Under the pieces are notes generated by a model. It saw only the letters and a program-made list of their open reading frames with translations, was not told the DNA's origin and did no database searches. 64,000 nucleotides of DNA from Bradyrhizobium diversitatis (GTDB lineage: Bacteria > Pseudomonadota > Alphaproteobacteria > Rhizobiales > Xanthobacteraceae), in assembly GCF_016031635.1 (NCBI RefSeq), contig NZ_JACEGD010000011.1, positions 310,001 to 374,000 of the forward strand, given 5' to 3'. Of the stretch, positions 28,400 through 37,934 are shown one piece after another; within the stretch, counting starts at the first letter, position 1, and every line of letters starts with the position of its first letter. The position numbers and the translations under genes were made by a program.

Positions 28400-29761
28400 T
28401 CACACCATCATCATGACGGGGTTTTCGATCAGCTGCTTGAAGGCGCCGATCAACTCGGCGCCGAGCGCGCCGTCGATGGCGCGGTGATCGCAGGACAAGG
28501 TCACGCTCATCATGTGCGCGATCTCGATCTTGCCGCCGCGCACCACGGGCCGCTCCTCGCTGGTGCCGACCGCAAGGATCGTCGCATGCGGCGGGTTGAT
28601 CACGGCGGTGAAGTGGCTGATGCCGTACATGCCGAGGTTGGAGACCGCCGTGGTGCCGCCCTGATATTCCTCGAGCTTCAATTTGCGGGATCGTGCGCGC
28701 GCGGCAAAATCCTTCATCTCGTTGGAGATGGTCGAGAGCGTCTTGGTCTCCGCCTTGCGGATGATCGGCGTGATCAGGCCGCCGGGCATCGCGACGGCAA
28801 CACCGACGTCGGAATGGTGATGCTTGACCATGCCGCTTTCGGTCCAGCTGACGTTGCAGTTCGGGATCCTCTGCAGCGCCACCGCCATCGCCTTGATGAC
28901 GAAGTCGTTGACCGAGATCTTGTAGAGCGGCTTCTTTTCCTTGTCCTTCGGCGCGGCGGCGTTGATCTCCTCGCGGGCCGTGAGCAGCTTGCCGATGTCG
29001 CAGTCGATGGTGAGATAGAAGTGCGGGACGTTCTGGATCGATGCGGTCAGGCGCTGCGCAATGGTGCGGCGCATGCCGTCATGCGGGACAATGTCGTAGG
29101 AGCCGGGCTCGAACAGCGACAGGATCTGCTTGTCCGACATCGTCGGCGCGATCAAAGGCGCGGGCGACGGAGCAGCAGCAGGGGCCTTGAGGCCCTTGCC
29201 CGATTTGGCCTGCTCGACGTCGCGGGCGACCACGCGGCCGTGCGGGCCGGTGCCCGTAACCATCGACACATCGATGCCGGCTTCCTTGGCCAGACGCCGC
29301 GCCAGCGGCGATGAGAACACGCGACCGCCGTGGCCATTGGCCTGCGCGGCGGGAGCGGCAGCCTGCGGCGCAGGTGCCGCGGCGGGCGGAGCCTTGGGTG
29401 CGGCCGGTGCAGGCGCGGGAGCCGGCGCCGCGGCGGAAGCCTCGGCGGGCTTTTCCGCTGTTTTAGGCGGCGCGGCCGAGGCGCTGGGCTTGGCACTGCC
29501 TGCCGCCTTCACGTCCTCGCCTTCGCCGGCGAGCACGGCGATCACGTCGTTGACCGGGACATCCTGCGTGCCCTCGGGTACCAGGATCTTGGCGATCGTG
29601 CCCTCGTCAATCGCCTCGACTTCCATGGTCGCCTTGTCGGTCTCGATCTCGGCGATGACGTCGCCGGATTTGACCTTGTCGCCTTCCTTCTTCAGCCACT
29701 TGGCGAGGTTGCCCTTCTCCATCGTCGGTGAGAGAGCGGGCATCAGGATGTTGATGGGCAT
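28400..29761 (-). CDS. pdhC: Pyruvate dehydrogenase E2 (dihydrolipoamide acetyltransferase)
   Basis: Core of the pyruvate dehydrogenase complex, moving acetyl from lipoate to CoA. The 453-residue protein has a lipoyl domain (1-80) with the modified Lys in [13 protein letters not shown], a long Ala/Pro linker (about 85-140), a peripheral-subunit-binding domain (VFSSPLARRLAKEAGID...GTGPHGRVVARDV), and the catalytic domain ending in the DHRxxDG motif, here CDHRAIDGALGA. The start at 29761 (MPINILMPALSP) gives the standard N-terminus. A deaminase-like gene separates it from pdhB. Confidence 0.97.
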   Translation of the reverse strand: MPINILMPALSPTMEKGNLAKWLKKEGDKVKSGDVIAEIETDKATMEVEAIDEGTIAKILVPEGTQDVPVNDVIAVLAGEGEDVKAAGSAKPSASAAPPKTAEKPAEASAAAPAPAPAPAAPKAPPAAAPAPQAAAPAAQANGHGGRVFSSPLARRLAKEAGIDVSMVTGTGPHGRVVARDVEQAKSGKGLKAPAAAPSPAPLIAPTMSDKQILSLFEPGSYDIVPHDGMRRTIAQRLTASIQNVPHFYLTIDCDIGKLLTAREEINAAAPKDKEKKPLYKISVNDFVIKAMAVALQRIPNCNVSWTESGMVKHHHSDVGVAVAMPGGLITPIIRKAETKTLSTISNEMKDFAARARSRKLKLEEYQGGTTAVSNLGMYGISHFTAVINPPHATILAVGTSEERPVVRGGKIEIAHMMSVTLSCDHRAIDGALGAELIGAFKQLIENPVMMMV

Positions 29762-29825
29762 GCTGACCTCAAGAAGAACTTTGCAAAACGTCGTCTTTCG
29801 ACAGCGAAGACGAACGGACCAGGTT

Positions 29826-30278
29826 TTAGTTGCCGATGTCGCCCTGCCACAGGCGCTCATTGGCAGGGATGGAACGCCAATTCTTCATCATCGTGATGGA
29901 GCGGTCGTCGGCAAGGTCGATCCAGGGAATGCCGAACTTGTCGAGGATGTCCTTGGAGCCCTCGAAAGTGACGGATTCCCCAATCACGACCAGCTTGACC
30001 TTGAACAGCCCGAGTGCGCCCGCGCACATCGAGCATGGCGACAGCGTCGTGTACATGACCGTGTCGTGGAACGAGATCGCGCCGGCTTCGCGCAGGCAGC
30101 TCATCTCGCCGTGCAGGATCGGATTGTTCTCCTGCACGCGGTTGTTGTGGCCGCGGGCGATGATCTTGTTATCACGCGTCAGCACCGCGCCGATCGGCAA
30201 GCCGCCCTGCGCGATCGAGGTTTCCGCCTCGCGGATCGCCTCGAGCATGAAATCGAAGTGGTAGGATTCGATCGCCAT
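29826..30278 (-). CDS. Cytosine-deaminase-like nucleoside deaminase (Fcy1 type)
   Basis: A 150-residue zinc deaminase of the CDA/TadA fold: zinc ligands His56 and catalytic Glu58 in HGEMSC, and Cys82/Cys85 in TLSPCSMCAGA. The segment HDTVMYTTLSPCSMCAGALG and the C-terminal DDRSITMMKNW...WQGDIGN resemble yeast cytosine deaminase Fcy1 more than TadA, so the likely reaction is deamination of cytosine or a related free base (family knowledge). The true start is the ATG at 30278 (MAIESYHFDF); longer frames are spurious. It lies 2 bp after the DUF5076 gene and 64 bp before pdhC, inside the PDH cluster. Confidence 0.88.
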   Translation of the reverse strand: MAIESYHFDFMLEAIREAETSIAQGGLPIGAVLTRDNKIIARGHNNRVQENNPILHGEMSCLREAGAISFHDTVMYTTLSPCSMCAGALGLFKVKLVVIGESVTFEGSKDILDKFGIPWIDLADDRSITMMKNWRSIPANERLWQGDIGN

Positions 30279-30280
30279 GG

Positions 30281-30583
30281 TCAGTGTCCCTTGCCGCGTG
30301 GCGTCGTGGTGCCGGTGTCGGTGGGACGCTCGATCTCGGCCTGGAACATCTCGAGGATCCGGCTCAACGCGTCCTCCTCGGTGTATTCGCTCTCGCGCGC
30401 ATAGGCGCGCGCAGCATGACGGGCGAGATCGACGAGCAGGAGGCCCCACATGTCGGGCTCCTCGAAGGCGCGCTGGAAGGCCATCGACAGCCCGCCGTCC
30501 AGCACGAACACGCGCAGGATCTCGACCGCGTCCTCGCGGTCCATGACGTCGGGTGGCAGTGGCTGCTCCTTGGGGCCCGCCAT
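30281..30583 (-). CDS. DUF5076-type small protein
   Basis: A 100-residue acidic, helical soluble protein (MAGPKEQPLPPDVMDREDAVEILR...) that I recognise as the DUF5076 family, found near pyruvate dehydrogenase genes in alphaproteobacteria. No catalytic motif is visible; the conserved-looking core is DMWGLLLVDLARHAARAYA. It sits 3 bp after the pdhB stop and 2 bp before the deaminase gene, so it is firmly within the operon. Function unknown. Confidence 0.82.
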   Translation of the reverse strand: MAGPKEQPLPPDVMDREDAVEILRVFVLDGGLSMAFQRAFEEPDMWGLLLVDLARHAARAYARESEYTEEDALSRILEMFQAEIERPTDTGTTTPRGKGH

Positions 30584-30586
30584 GAT

Positions 30587-31978
30587 CTACCTGTAGCAGA
30601 CGGCTTTGGCGGCCTCGACGACTTCCGCCGCCGACGGCAGCGCGAGCTTCTCCAGGTTCGCGGCATAGGGCATCGGGACGTCCTTGCCGGAGACGCGCGC
30701 GACCGGCGCATCCAGATAGTCGAAGGCGTTTTCCATGATGCGCGCGGCGATCTCGGCGCCGACGCCGCTCTGCGCCCACCCCTCTTCCACCGTCACCGCA
30801 CGTCCCGTTTTCTTCACCGAGTTGACGATGGTCTCGGTGTCCATCGGGCGCAGCGTGCGCAGGTCGATCACCTCGGCCTCGATGCCGTCCTTGGCGAGCT
30901 CGTCGGCGGCCTTGAGCGCATAGGTCATGCCGTTCGACCAGGAGATGATGGTGACGTGGCTGCCGGCGCGGACGATGCGCGCCTTGCCGATCGGGATGAT
31001 GAAATCATCCAGCTTGGGCACTTCGCCGGTGTGACCGTAGAGCACCTCGTTCTCGAGGAAGATCACCGGATTTGGATCGCGGATCGCGGCCTTGAGCAGG
31101 CCCTTGGCGTCGGCGGCCGAATACGGCGCGACCACCTTCAGGCCCGGAATGTGCGAGTACCAGGACGAGTAATCCTGGCTGTGCTGGGCGGCAACGCGCG
31201 CGGCCGCGCCGTTGGGTCCGCGGAACACGATCGAGCAGCCCATCTGGCCGCCGGACATGTAGAGCGTCTTGGCCGCGGAGTTGATGATCTGGTCGATCGC
31301 CTGCATGGCGAAATTGAAGGTCATGAACTCGACGATGGGCTTCAGGCCGGTCATCGCGGCACCGACGCCGACGCCGGCAAAGCCGTGCTCGGTGATCGGG
31401 GTGTCGATGACGCGCTTGGCGCCGAATTCCTGGAGCAGGCCCTGGGTCACCTTGTAGGCGCCCTGATACTCGGCGACCTCTTCGCCCATCACGAAGACGT
31501 CGGCATCGCGGCGCATCTCTTCGGCCATGGCGTCGCGCAGCGCTTCGCGGATGGTCTGCGTCACCATCTCGGTACCGGCGGGCACTTCCGGATCCGGCTC
31601 GGCAACGGCCTGCGGGGCAGAAGGCGCGGCCTTTGGCTGCGGCGCCTCGGCCTTGGCGGCGGCAGGCGGCGCCGACTCGGCAGCTTTCTCCTGCTTGGCC
31701 GGCGCGGACGCCTTGCCGAGATCAGCGGCGCTCTCGCCGTCGGCGAGAATGGTGGCGATCGGCGTGTTCACCGCAACGTCGGCGGTGCCCTCGGGGATCA
31801 GGATCTTGCCGAGCGTGCCCTCGTCGGTCGCCTCGACCTCCATGGTCGCCTTGTCGGTCTCGATCTCGGCGATGACGTCGCCGGACTTGATCGTCTCGCC
31901 CTCTTTCTTCAGCCATTTGGCGAGGTTGCCCTTCTCCATCGTGGGCGACAGCGCGGGCATCAGCACTTGAATTGGCAT
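30587..31978 (-). CDS. pdhB: Pyruvate dehydrogenase E1 beta with N-terminal lipoyl domain
   Basis: Beta subunit of the thiamine-diphosphate-dependent E1. From the ATG at 31978 it has 463 residues: an N-terminal lipoyl domain ([13 protein letters not shown], lysine about 43), an Ala/Lys linker (85-135), then the transketolase-type pyrimidine-binding domain ([17 protein letters not shown]...[17 protein letters not shown]) and the C-terminal transketolase domain ([18 protein letters not shown]). Lipoylated PdhB is typical of alphaproteobacteria. Located 29 bp after pdhA. Confidence 0.96.
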   Translation of the reverse strand: MPIQVLMPALSPTMEKGNLAKWLKKEGETIKSGDVIAEIETDKATMEVEATDEGTLGKILIPEGTADVAVNTPIATILADGESAADLGKASAPAKQEKAAESAPPAAAKAEAPQPKAAPSAPQAVAEPDPEVPAGTEMVTQTIREALRDAMAEEMRRDADVFVMGEEVAEYQGAYKVTQGLLQEFGAKRVIDTPITEHGFAGVGVGAAMTGLKPIVEFMTFNFAMQAIDQIINSAAKTLYMSGGQMGCSIVFRGPNGAAARVAAQHSQDYSSWYSHIPGLKVVAPYSAADAKGLLKAAIRDPNPVIFLENEVLYGHTGEVPKLDDFIIPIGKARIVRAGSHVTIISWSNGMTYALKAADELAKDGIEAEVIDLRTLRPMDTETIVNSVKKTGRAVTVEEGWAQSGVGAEIAARIMENAFDYLDAPVARVSGKDVPMPYAANLEKLALPSAAEVVEAAKAVCYR

Positions 31979-32007
31979 ATTGGCTCCAAAAGAAAGCTTG
32001 CGCGCGT

Positions 32008-33030
32008 TCAGCGGTAAACGTCGGTCCAGAGCTCGGCGGCATCCGGCTCGGGATCGTGCTGGGCGAAATCGGCGGCGGCGTTGACGATGTCGCGCACCTC
32101 GGCGTCGATCGCCTTCAGATCCTGCTCGCTGACCTTCGCCGCCAGGAGGCGGTTGCGCACCTGCTCGATCGGATCCTGGTCGTGGCGGACCTTCTCGACC
32201 TCCTCGCGCGTGCGATATTTTGCGGGGTCGGACATCGAATGCCCGCGATAGCGGTAGGTCTGCATCTCCAGGATGAAGGGACCCTTGCCGGCGCGGCACC
32301 AGGCCGCCGCCTCCTCGCCCGCAGCCTTCACGGCACGGACGTCCATGCCGTCGACCTGCTTGCCGGGGATGTTGAAGGAGACGCCGCGCCTGGAAAAATC
32401 CTGCTGCGCCGAGGCGCGCGAGACCGACGTGCCCATGGCGTAGCGGTTGTTCTCGATGACGTAGATCACCGGCAGCTTCCAGAGCTCCGCCATGTTGAAG
32501 CTCTCATAGACCTGGCCCTGATTGGCCGCGCCGTCGCCGAAATAGGTGACGCTGACATTGTCGTTGCTGCGATAGTGATTGGCAAAGGCAAGACCGGTGC
32601 CGAGCGAGACCTGGGCGCCGACGATGCCGTGGCCGCCGTAGAAGTGCTTCTCCTTGCTGAACATGTGCATGGAGCCGCCCTTGCCCTTGGAGTAGCCGCC
32701 GCGGCGGCCCGTAAGCTCGGCCATGACGCCGTTGGCATCCATGCCGGTGGCAAGCATGTGGCCGTGATCGCGATAGCCGGTAATGACCTGGTCGCCCTGC
32801 TTCAGCGCCATCTGCATGCCGACCACCACGGCCTCCTGGCCGATATAAAGGTGACAGAAGCCGCCGATCGCGCCCATGCCGTAGAGTTGGCCTGCCTTTT
32901 CCTCGAACCTGCGGATCAGGAGCATGTCGCGGAGCGCCTTGAGCTCCTGCTCCCTGGTGAATTCCGGAGGCGAACCGCCGTCGGTCTTGTCCTGTGGAGG
33001 GCTTGCGGCGGCTTTCTTGGGGGCGGCCAT
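32008..33030 (-). CDS. pdhA: Pyruvate dehydrogenase E1 alpha
   Basis: Alpha subunit of E1, which decarboxylates pyruvate and reductively acetylates E2. The 340-residue protein has an Ala/Lys-rich start, [17 protein letters not shown], the ThDP-binding [17 protein letters not shown] motif, and the phosphorylation-loop-like [16 protein letters not shown]. Length and motif order are standard. It is the first gene of the cluster pdhA-pdhB-DUF5076-deaminase-pdhC-lpdA; the 225 bp upstream must hold the promoter. Confidence 0.97.
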   Translation of the reverse strand: MAAPKKAAASPPQDKTDGGSPPEFTREQELKALRDMLLIRRFEEKAGQLYGMGAIGGFCHLYIGQEAVVVGMQMALKQGDQVITGYRDHGHMLATGMDANGVMAELTGRRGGYSKGKGGSMHMFSKEKHFYGGHGIVGAQVSLGTGLAFANHYRSNDNVSVTYFGDGAANQGQVYESFNMAELWKLPVIYVIENNRYAMGTSVSRASAQQDFSRRGVSFNIPGKQVDGMDVRAVKAAGEEAAAWCRAGKGPFILEMQTYRYRGHSMSDPAKYRTREEVEKVRHDQDPIEQVRNRLLAAKVSEQDLKAIDAEVRDIVNAAADFAQHDPEPDAAELWTDVYR

Positions 33031-33255
33031 GGGAATTCCGGGTCAGAGAAAACTTTCGCCCTCTCTAACCCAAGTCAATCGCGCGCGAAAGCACCGCGGC
33101 AGCATGGCACGACTTTCATTATGCCGCACTGCAACGTGATCGAAATATTGCAAAATCTTTGGCGCCGATCGGGCAACAAATCTATGCACGCGCGGGTGCG
33201 CGCGGATTCGTGAGCGGACGGCGCCGAACTGACGCCGTCCGCTCCGCCTGCTCGA

Positions 33256-34773
33256 TCAGAAGAAGCCGAGCTTCTTCGGGCTATAGCTGACCAGAAGGTT
33301 CTTGGTCTGCTGATAGTGATCGAGCATCATCTTGTGGGTCTCGCGCCCGACGCCCGACTGCTTGTAGCCGCCGAAGGCCGCATGCGCGGGATAGGCATGG
33401 TAGCAGTTGGTCCAGACCCGGCCGGCCTGGATCTCCCGGCCGAAGCGGTAGCAGCGGTTGGCGTCACGGCTCCAGACGCCGGCACCCAGGCCGTAGAGCG
33501 TGTCGTTGGCGATCGCGAGCGCCTCCTCGTCGGTCCTGAAGGTCGTGACCGAGACGACGGGGCCGAAAATCTCCTCCTGGAAGATTCGCATCCTGTTGTG
33601 GCCCTCGAACACGGTCGGCTGGACGTAGAAGCCGCCGGCGAGATCGCCCGCGAGCTCGGCACGGCCGCCGCCGGCCAGCACCTTGGCGCCCTCTTCCTTG
33701 CCGATGTCGATGTAGGAGAGGATCTTGGACAGCTGCTCGCTGGATGCCTGCGCGCCGATCATGGTCGTGGGATCGCGCGGATCGCCCTGCTTGATCGCGG
33801 CGACGCGCTTCAGTGCCCGCTCCATGAAGCGGTCATAGATATCCGCGTGGACCAGCGCCCGGCTCGGACAGGTGCAGACCTCGCCCTGGTTCAGCGCGAA
33901 CATGACGAAACCTTCGATCGCCTTGTCGAAGAAGTCGTCGTCTTCGGCGATGACGTCCTTGAAGAAGATGTTCGGCGACTTGCCGCCGAGTTCAAGCGTA
34001 ACAGGAATGAGGTTCTGGCTGGCGTACTGCATGATCAGCCGGCCCGTCGTGGTCTCGCCGGTGAAGGCGATCTTGGCGATGCGCGGGCTGGACGCCAGCG
34101 GCTTGCCGGCCTCGAGGCCAAAGCCGTTGACGATATTGAGGACACCGGGCGGCAGGATATCCGCGATGATCTCGGCCCAGACCATGATCGAGGCCGGCGT
34201 CTGCTCGGCGGGCTTGAGCACGACGCAATTGCCGGCGGCAAGCGCCGGGGCGAGCTTCCAGCAGGCCATCAGCAGCGGGAAGTTCCAGGGAATGATCTGG
34301 CCGACCACACCGAGCGGCTCATGGAAATGATAGGCGATGGTGTCGTGGTCGATCTCGCCGATCGAGCCTTCCTGGGCGCGGACGACACCGGCGAAATAGC
34401 GGAAATGGTCGATCGCCAGCGGCAGGTCGGCGGCGCGGGTCTCGCGGATCGGCTTGCCGTTGTCCCAGGTCTCGGCAATCGCAAGGCGCTCGAGATTCTC
34501 CTCCATGCGATCGGCGATCCGGTTCAGGACCGCGGCGCGTTCGGCGACGCTGGTGCGGCCCCAGGCGGCCTTGGCGGCGTGCGCCGCGTCGAGCGCCGCC
34601 TCGACGTCCTGCGCGTCGGATCGCGCGATCTTGCAGACGATCTGGCCGGTCACCGGCGAGGCATTGTCGAAATATTTGCCGGAGATCGGCGCCACGAACT
34701 TGCCGCCGATGAAATTGTCGTAGCGTTCGGCAAAGGGAACTTTGGTGACGCTGAGGAATTCCACCTTGTTCAT
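33256..34773 (-). CDS. NAD(P)-dependent aldehyde dehydrogenase (ExaC/AldA type)
   Basis: Oxidises an aldehyde, probably acetaldehyde or a short-chain aldehyde, to the acid. The 505-residue protein has the cofactor-binding [25 protein letters not shown], the general-base Glu in [11 protein letters not shown], and the nucleophile at Cys300 or Cys302 in [11 protein letters not shown]. The CTC form and the C-terminal [21 protein letters not shown] match the ExaC/acetaldehyde dehydrogenase-II group. The AcoR-like gene lies upstream on the same strand, 325 bp away with a repeat between, and is likely its regulator. Confidence 0.92.
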   Translation of the reverse strand: MNKVEFLSVTKVPFAERYDNFIGGKFVAPISGKYFDNASPVTGQIVCKIARSDAQDVEAALDAAHAAKAAWGRTSVAERAAVLNRIADRMEENLERLAIAETWDNGKPIRETRAADLPLAIDHFRYFAGVVRAQEGSIGEIDHDTIAYHFHEPLGVVGQIIPWNFPLLMACWKLAPALAAGNCVVLKPAEQTPASIMVWAEIIADILPPGVLNIVNGFGLEAGKPLASSPRIAKIAFTGETTTGRLIMQYASQNLIPVTLELGGKSPNIFFKDVIAEDDDFFDKAIEGFVMFALNQGEVCTCPSRALVHADIYDRFMERALKRVAAIKQGDPRDPTTMIGAQASSEQLSKILSYIDIGKEEGAKVLAGGGRAELAGDLAGGFYVQPTVFEGHNRMRIFQEEIFGPVVSVTTFRTDEEALAIANDTLYGLGAGVWSRDANRCYRFGREIQAGRVWTNCYHAYPAHAAFGGYKQSGVGRETHKMMLDHYQQTKNLLVSYSPKKLGFF

Positions 34774-35098
34774 TGATCACTCCCGATGTGCTTGCGCAAT
34801 TCGTCGCCTGGTCGCGACTTGCGCCGACGATGTCGCGGGACGTGTTTTCTGTCAGCCCGGGCGGGAGCGATGGTGGGGCGGACCTGTCGCAGTTCTGCGA
34901 CAGTCGTGGCGCGGCGCCGCTCTCGTGTCCCGGCCGCGCTGCAACGCTCTTAGCGTTGCTGCGCCGAGCCGGATCCAGAAGGCAGCACGGGAGAATGCGG
35001 CGACATGGGCCCCGGCTCAGCAGCACACCGCGTCGCAAGAGCGACGCGCTGCGCTGCGTCCGGCGCACGAGACCTGCGTTTCGAGCAAGCAGCACGGC
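34774..35098. other. Repeat-filled intergenic region
   Basis: A 325-bp stretch between the AcoR-like gene and the aldehyde dehydrogenase. Its left part is the promoter-proximal region of the dehydrogenase; the rest is occupied by the repeat at 34921-35071. I see no gene. A regulator site or a sigma-54 -24/-12 element could lie at 34774-34900 but I cannot identify one with confidence. Confidence 0.5.
34921..35071. repeat. 150-bp dispersed repeat with inverted ends
   Basis: It begins TCTCGTGTCCCGG and ends CGGCGCACGAGA, giving inverted termini, and contains the small hairpin AACGCTCTTAGCGTT (starting at about 34940). Its right part (35006-35072) closely resembles 9801-9861, both running GGGCCCCGGCTC...CTGCGCTGCGTCCGG..CACGAGA. 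I recognise it as a bradyrhizobial intergenic repeat type. Confidence 0.75.
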
Positions 35099-36058
35099 TC
35101 AGTGGTTCAGCTCGAACCGCTTGAGCTTCCTGTGCAGCGTGGCGCGGCTGACGCCGAGGGCCTTGGCGGCTGCCGACACATTGCCGCCGGCGCGAAGCAG
35201 CGCCCGCTGCAACACAGCGCGCTGGCCGCCGGCAAGGTGATCGCGTGCGGTATCACCGCCGAGAAGGTCGGCGGCAGGCACCGGCTGCAAGGCCCGGCCG
35301 GGCGCGATTCCGAGCGCCGCCCGGGCGGAGCGGGTCGCGCCAATCACGAGATCGTCCGTATCGACCGCAACGAGGCCGCTGCAACTTCCGTCCGCAGCTT
35401 GCGTCAGCACGATGCGGGCGTCGGCAAAAGCCTTTCGAAACAGGTCGGCCTCGATACGCTTGGCCGCCTCGCCCGTCGCGAGCGCGATCAGGCTGGCGAA
35501 GGCGTCGGTGCGGTCGGCGCGGCAGGAGGAGACGTCGAGCACGCCCGCGAGCGCCGCCTCATGATCGTAGATCGGAACGGCGGTGCAGCTCAGAAGCGTA
35601 TTGCGGGCAAAGAAATGCTGGTCGCGATCGATCGTCAGCGGACGCTGCTCGACGAGGCAGGTGCCGATGCCGTTGGTGCCCTCGTGCTCCTCGCTCCAGA
35701 GCGCACCGGTCCACAGCCCCCAGGACTGAAACGTCGCGTCATCCGCCACCGTGCCGCGGCGATCGACCGGCACGCCCTCGCCGTCAGCGAGCAGCACGCA
35801 GCAGCCCGCGGCGCCGACGGCCTGATAAAGCCGGTCCATGGCGCCCTGCGCGGCCGCCAGAAGCGGCGCGATGCGCTCGCGCGCCTGCTGCAGCTCGGTC
35901 TCGGTCAGCCGCATCGGCGCGGCGTGGCCGCCGGGATCGAGATGATGCAATCGGGAGGAACGGCGCCACGAGGCCACGAGCGCGGACCGAGCCGCCTGGC
36001 CTGACGCGATGGCGGCCTCGACACGGGCCGCGTGATGCCGGGGCATTGGCCCATTCAT
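35099..36058 (-). CDS. AcoR-like transcriptional regulator lacking the AAA+ domain
   Basis: A 319-residue regulator. The first two-thirds match the N-terminus of AcoR-type activators (SWRRSSRLHHLDP, then a GAF domain with GTNGIGTCLVEQRPLTI and FARNTLLSCTAVPIYD). The C-terminus is a Fis-type helix-turn-helix (LQRALLRAGGNVSAAAKALGVSRATLHRKLKRF). The sigma-54-interacting AAA+ module with Walker and GAFTGA motifs that normally sits between them is absent. The start is ATG at 36058 with GGAGGAAACC upstream. It probably controls the aldehyde dehydrogenase downstream, by a mechanism other than direct sigma-54 activation. Confidence 0.85.
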   Translation of the reverse strand: MNGPMPRHHAARVEAAIASGQAARSALVASWRRSSRLHHLDPGGHAAPMRLTETELQQARERIAPLLAAAQGAMDRLYQAVGAAGCCVLLADGEGVPVDRRGTVADDATFQSWGLWTGALWSEEHEGTNGIGTCLVEQRPLTIDRDQHFFARNTLLSCTAVPIYDHEAALAGVLDVSSCRADRTDAFASLIALATGEAAKRIEADLFRKAFADARIVLTQAADGSCSGLVAVDTDDLVIGATRSARAALGIAPGRALQPVPAADLLGGDTARDHLAGGQRAVLQRALLRAGGNVSAAAKALGVSRATLHRKLKRFELNH

Positions 36059-36276
36059 CACGGTTTCCTCCAGATCTTAATTGTAGGACGCGCCGGTGCT
36101 CCCCGGTTGATCTGGGTCAACTTCAGCGAGCGCCAGCAAAGGCATGAGCCCGCCGCGGCGCCGCCGTCAAGGCAATTGCCCGGTTTCAAGGTTACGACCT
36201 TCGCAGGAGGCAACGGCTAGCTTGGCCGGATTTCAGCAGCAATGTTGCGTTCCGCTTTCGAAAGCTGCGGAAAACG

Positions 36277-36594
36277 CTACTTCGCCGGGATCATCCGAAC
36301 GAGATCGCGCGGATTGACATAGTCGAGCTGGAAGCGCGCCCGCTCGTCCAGCATGTCCGGGTCGATCCGCTGGGACCGCAGCAGCGACACCCGCTGCTCG
36401 CTCCTGGCATGCTCGCGCTTGAGCTGGGCCAGCTCGCTGGTCAGCGCGATGATCTCCTGGTCGAGCTCCTGGCGGGCGTTGAGGCCGTATTTGCCGGTAT
36501 AGGCGTTGACGCCGAAATAGCCGACGATCGCCGCCGCCATCGCATAGAGAGCAAGACCGGTCAGGATCGATTTCAGGCGCGCGCGTGAGACCAT
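36277..36594 (-). CDS. ftsB: Septum formation initiator (FtsB/DivIC family)
   Basis: Small bitopic division protein that bridges FtsL and FtsQ. From the ATG at 36594 (MVSRARLKSIL) it has 105 residues: a short cytoplasmic tail, one TM segment (about 10-28), and a periplasmic coiled coil (LDQEIIALTSELAQLKREHARSEQRVSLL), ending in a RARFQLDYVNPRDLVRMIP tail typical of the family. In many rhizobia this gene lies between eno and pdhA; here it is flanked on both sides by accessory genes. Confidence 0.9.
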   Translation of the reverse strand: MVSRARLKSILTGLALYAMAAAIVGYFGVNAYTGKYGLNARQELDQEIIALTSELAQLKREHARSEQRVSLLRSQRIDPDMLDERARFQLDYVNPRDLVRMIPAK

Positions 36595-36695
36595 CCCGGG
36601 ATGATGGGATAGGTTGGTTAAGGGAGTGCTAATTCCACGCCATCGCCTACCCAAGCTTCATGGTCAGGAGCGGGTCCGATGGTGGCGCAGCAAAC

Positions 36696-37583
36696 CTAAC
36701 TCAGGCAGTTCCTGCGATATTCTGCCGGCGTGATGTTCAGGTGTCTGCGGAAGATCCGGTTGAGATGGCTCTGATCGGAAAATCCGCTCAAGAGCGCAAT
36801 CTCCTTCAGAGCGAGCCGGTCCTTGCGCAGGTGTTGGCACGCGCGCTGCACCTTGCGGCTCAGCACATAGGCATGCGGCCGCATGCCGTAGTGCACCTGG
36901 AATTTGCGCGCAAACTGCACCGGCGTGCAGTTGCAGATATTGGCGAGTTCCTCGAGCGTGATGTTCCTCGAGATGTTCTGCTCGATATAGTCCTCGATCA
37001 ACCGCGCATGGGCTGGCCTGAAGCGCCCCTGTGCACAGGGCATCCTGAATTGCACGGAGGCGTATCTTCGCAGGAGGTGCACGCTCGCCTGAAGTGCCAG
37101 CGCGTCATAGCAGAGCCGCCCGCCCGGAGCTCCTTCGGACACCTCCTGCACCATGCGGTCGCCGATCCAGGTCAGCACCGGGTCCTCGATCCTGAGCAGG
37201 TCGTGAAGCTCGATGCCTTCCGGATCGCGGTCGAACGCTTCGCTCGCAGTCTTCGCCATCAAAGTCGGAGAAATGTAGAAGTGGCTGACCTCGATGTCGT
37301 GGCTCCAGCGCCAGTTCGAAGGCTCCGCACGCGTCAGCAGTGTCGTGACGCCGCGGCCGACATGATCCTGCTTCCAGAGGCCGGTCACGCGGCGATTCAT
37401 AGACGTCGTGCCTTCACGGTACACGACGATGAGGAAGTTCTCGTTTGGTGGGACCCAGATGTCGGATGGCGCATAGCGGAAGACACGCAACCGAAAGTCG
37501 GATTTGCCCACCGCCGAACTGTCCAGCATCAGCTCGCCGGGCGCGTAGCGTGGCAGCTCCTCGACCGTGATGAATTGGCCCAT
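36696..37583 (-). CDS. AraC-family transcriptional regulator
   Basis: A 295-residue regulator with an N-terminal ligand-sensing region and a C-terminal AraC/XylS DNA-binding domain with both helix-turn-helix units (NITLEELANICNCTPVQFARKFQVHYGMRPHAYVL... and LALKEIALLSGFSDQSHLNRIFRRHLNITPAEYRR). The ATG at 37583 is supported by AAGGAGGAGG about eleven bases upstream; the longer frame has no such support. It is divergent from the monooxygenase-hydrolase pair, which suggests that it controls them, as AraC-type ChnR does for a Baeyer-Villiger gene in Acinetobacter. Confidence 0.9.
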   Translation of the reverse strand: MGQFITVEELPRYAPGELMLDSSAVGKSDFRLRVFRYAPSDIWVPPNENFLIVVYREGTTSMNRRVTGLWKQDHVGRGVTTLLTRAEPSNWRWSHDIEVSHFYISPTLMAKTASEAFDRDPEGIELHDLLRIEDPVLTWIGDRMVQEVSEGAPGGRLCYDALALQASVHLLRRYASVQFRMPCAQGRFRPAHARLIEDYIEQNISRNITLEELANICNCTPVQFARKFQVHYGMRPHAYVLSRKVQRACQHLRKDRLALKEIALLSGFSDQSHLNRIFRRHLNITPAEYRRNCLS

Positions 37584-37934
37584 CGCGCGAGCCTCCTCCT
37601 TGGGATTTTGTGGCGCGGTTGATTTGCTTCCGCTTCTCATTGGCCGAACGGCAGGACGGGAGCATAAGCCGGTTTTGCAGTTTGCCAAGCGAACTGTGTC
37701 GAGGTCCGGCGCCGGGCTCCGTTCAAAGGATTGTCGATTCCGTTCAAGCCCCAAGGCTCGGCCCCCACGTAGCCTTGCTCGCGTTCCAGGCAGTGCAGGA
37801 GAAGCGGCGGAACAGCCGCGGGCCAAACGAGCCCATTCCTATCCCTGCTGGAAATGACGCGATGCACCAGCGTCCGATGATCTCACGGACGGGGGAAGGT
37901 CGCGTGCGCTCTGGAAACGTGAGGAGGAACCAAC
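37584..37934. promoter_or_regulatory. Divergent promoter region, AraC regulator/monooxygenase
   Basis: A 351-bp spacer between the two divergent starts, presumably carrying both promoters and AraC-type operators. I could not pick out a convincing direct repeat or sigma-factor element by eye. A GGAACG...GAGGAGGAACC stretch just before 37935 serves as the ribosome-binding site of the monooxygenase. Confidence 0.5.
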
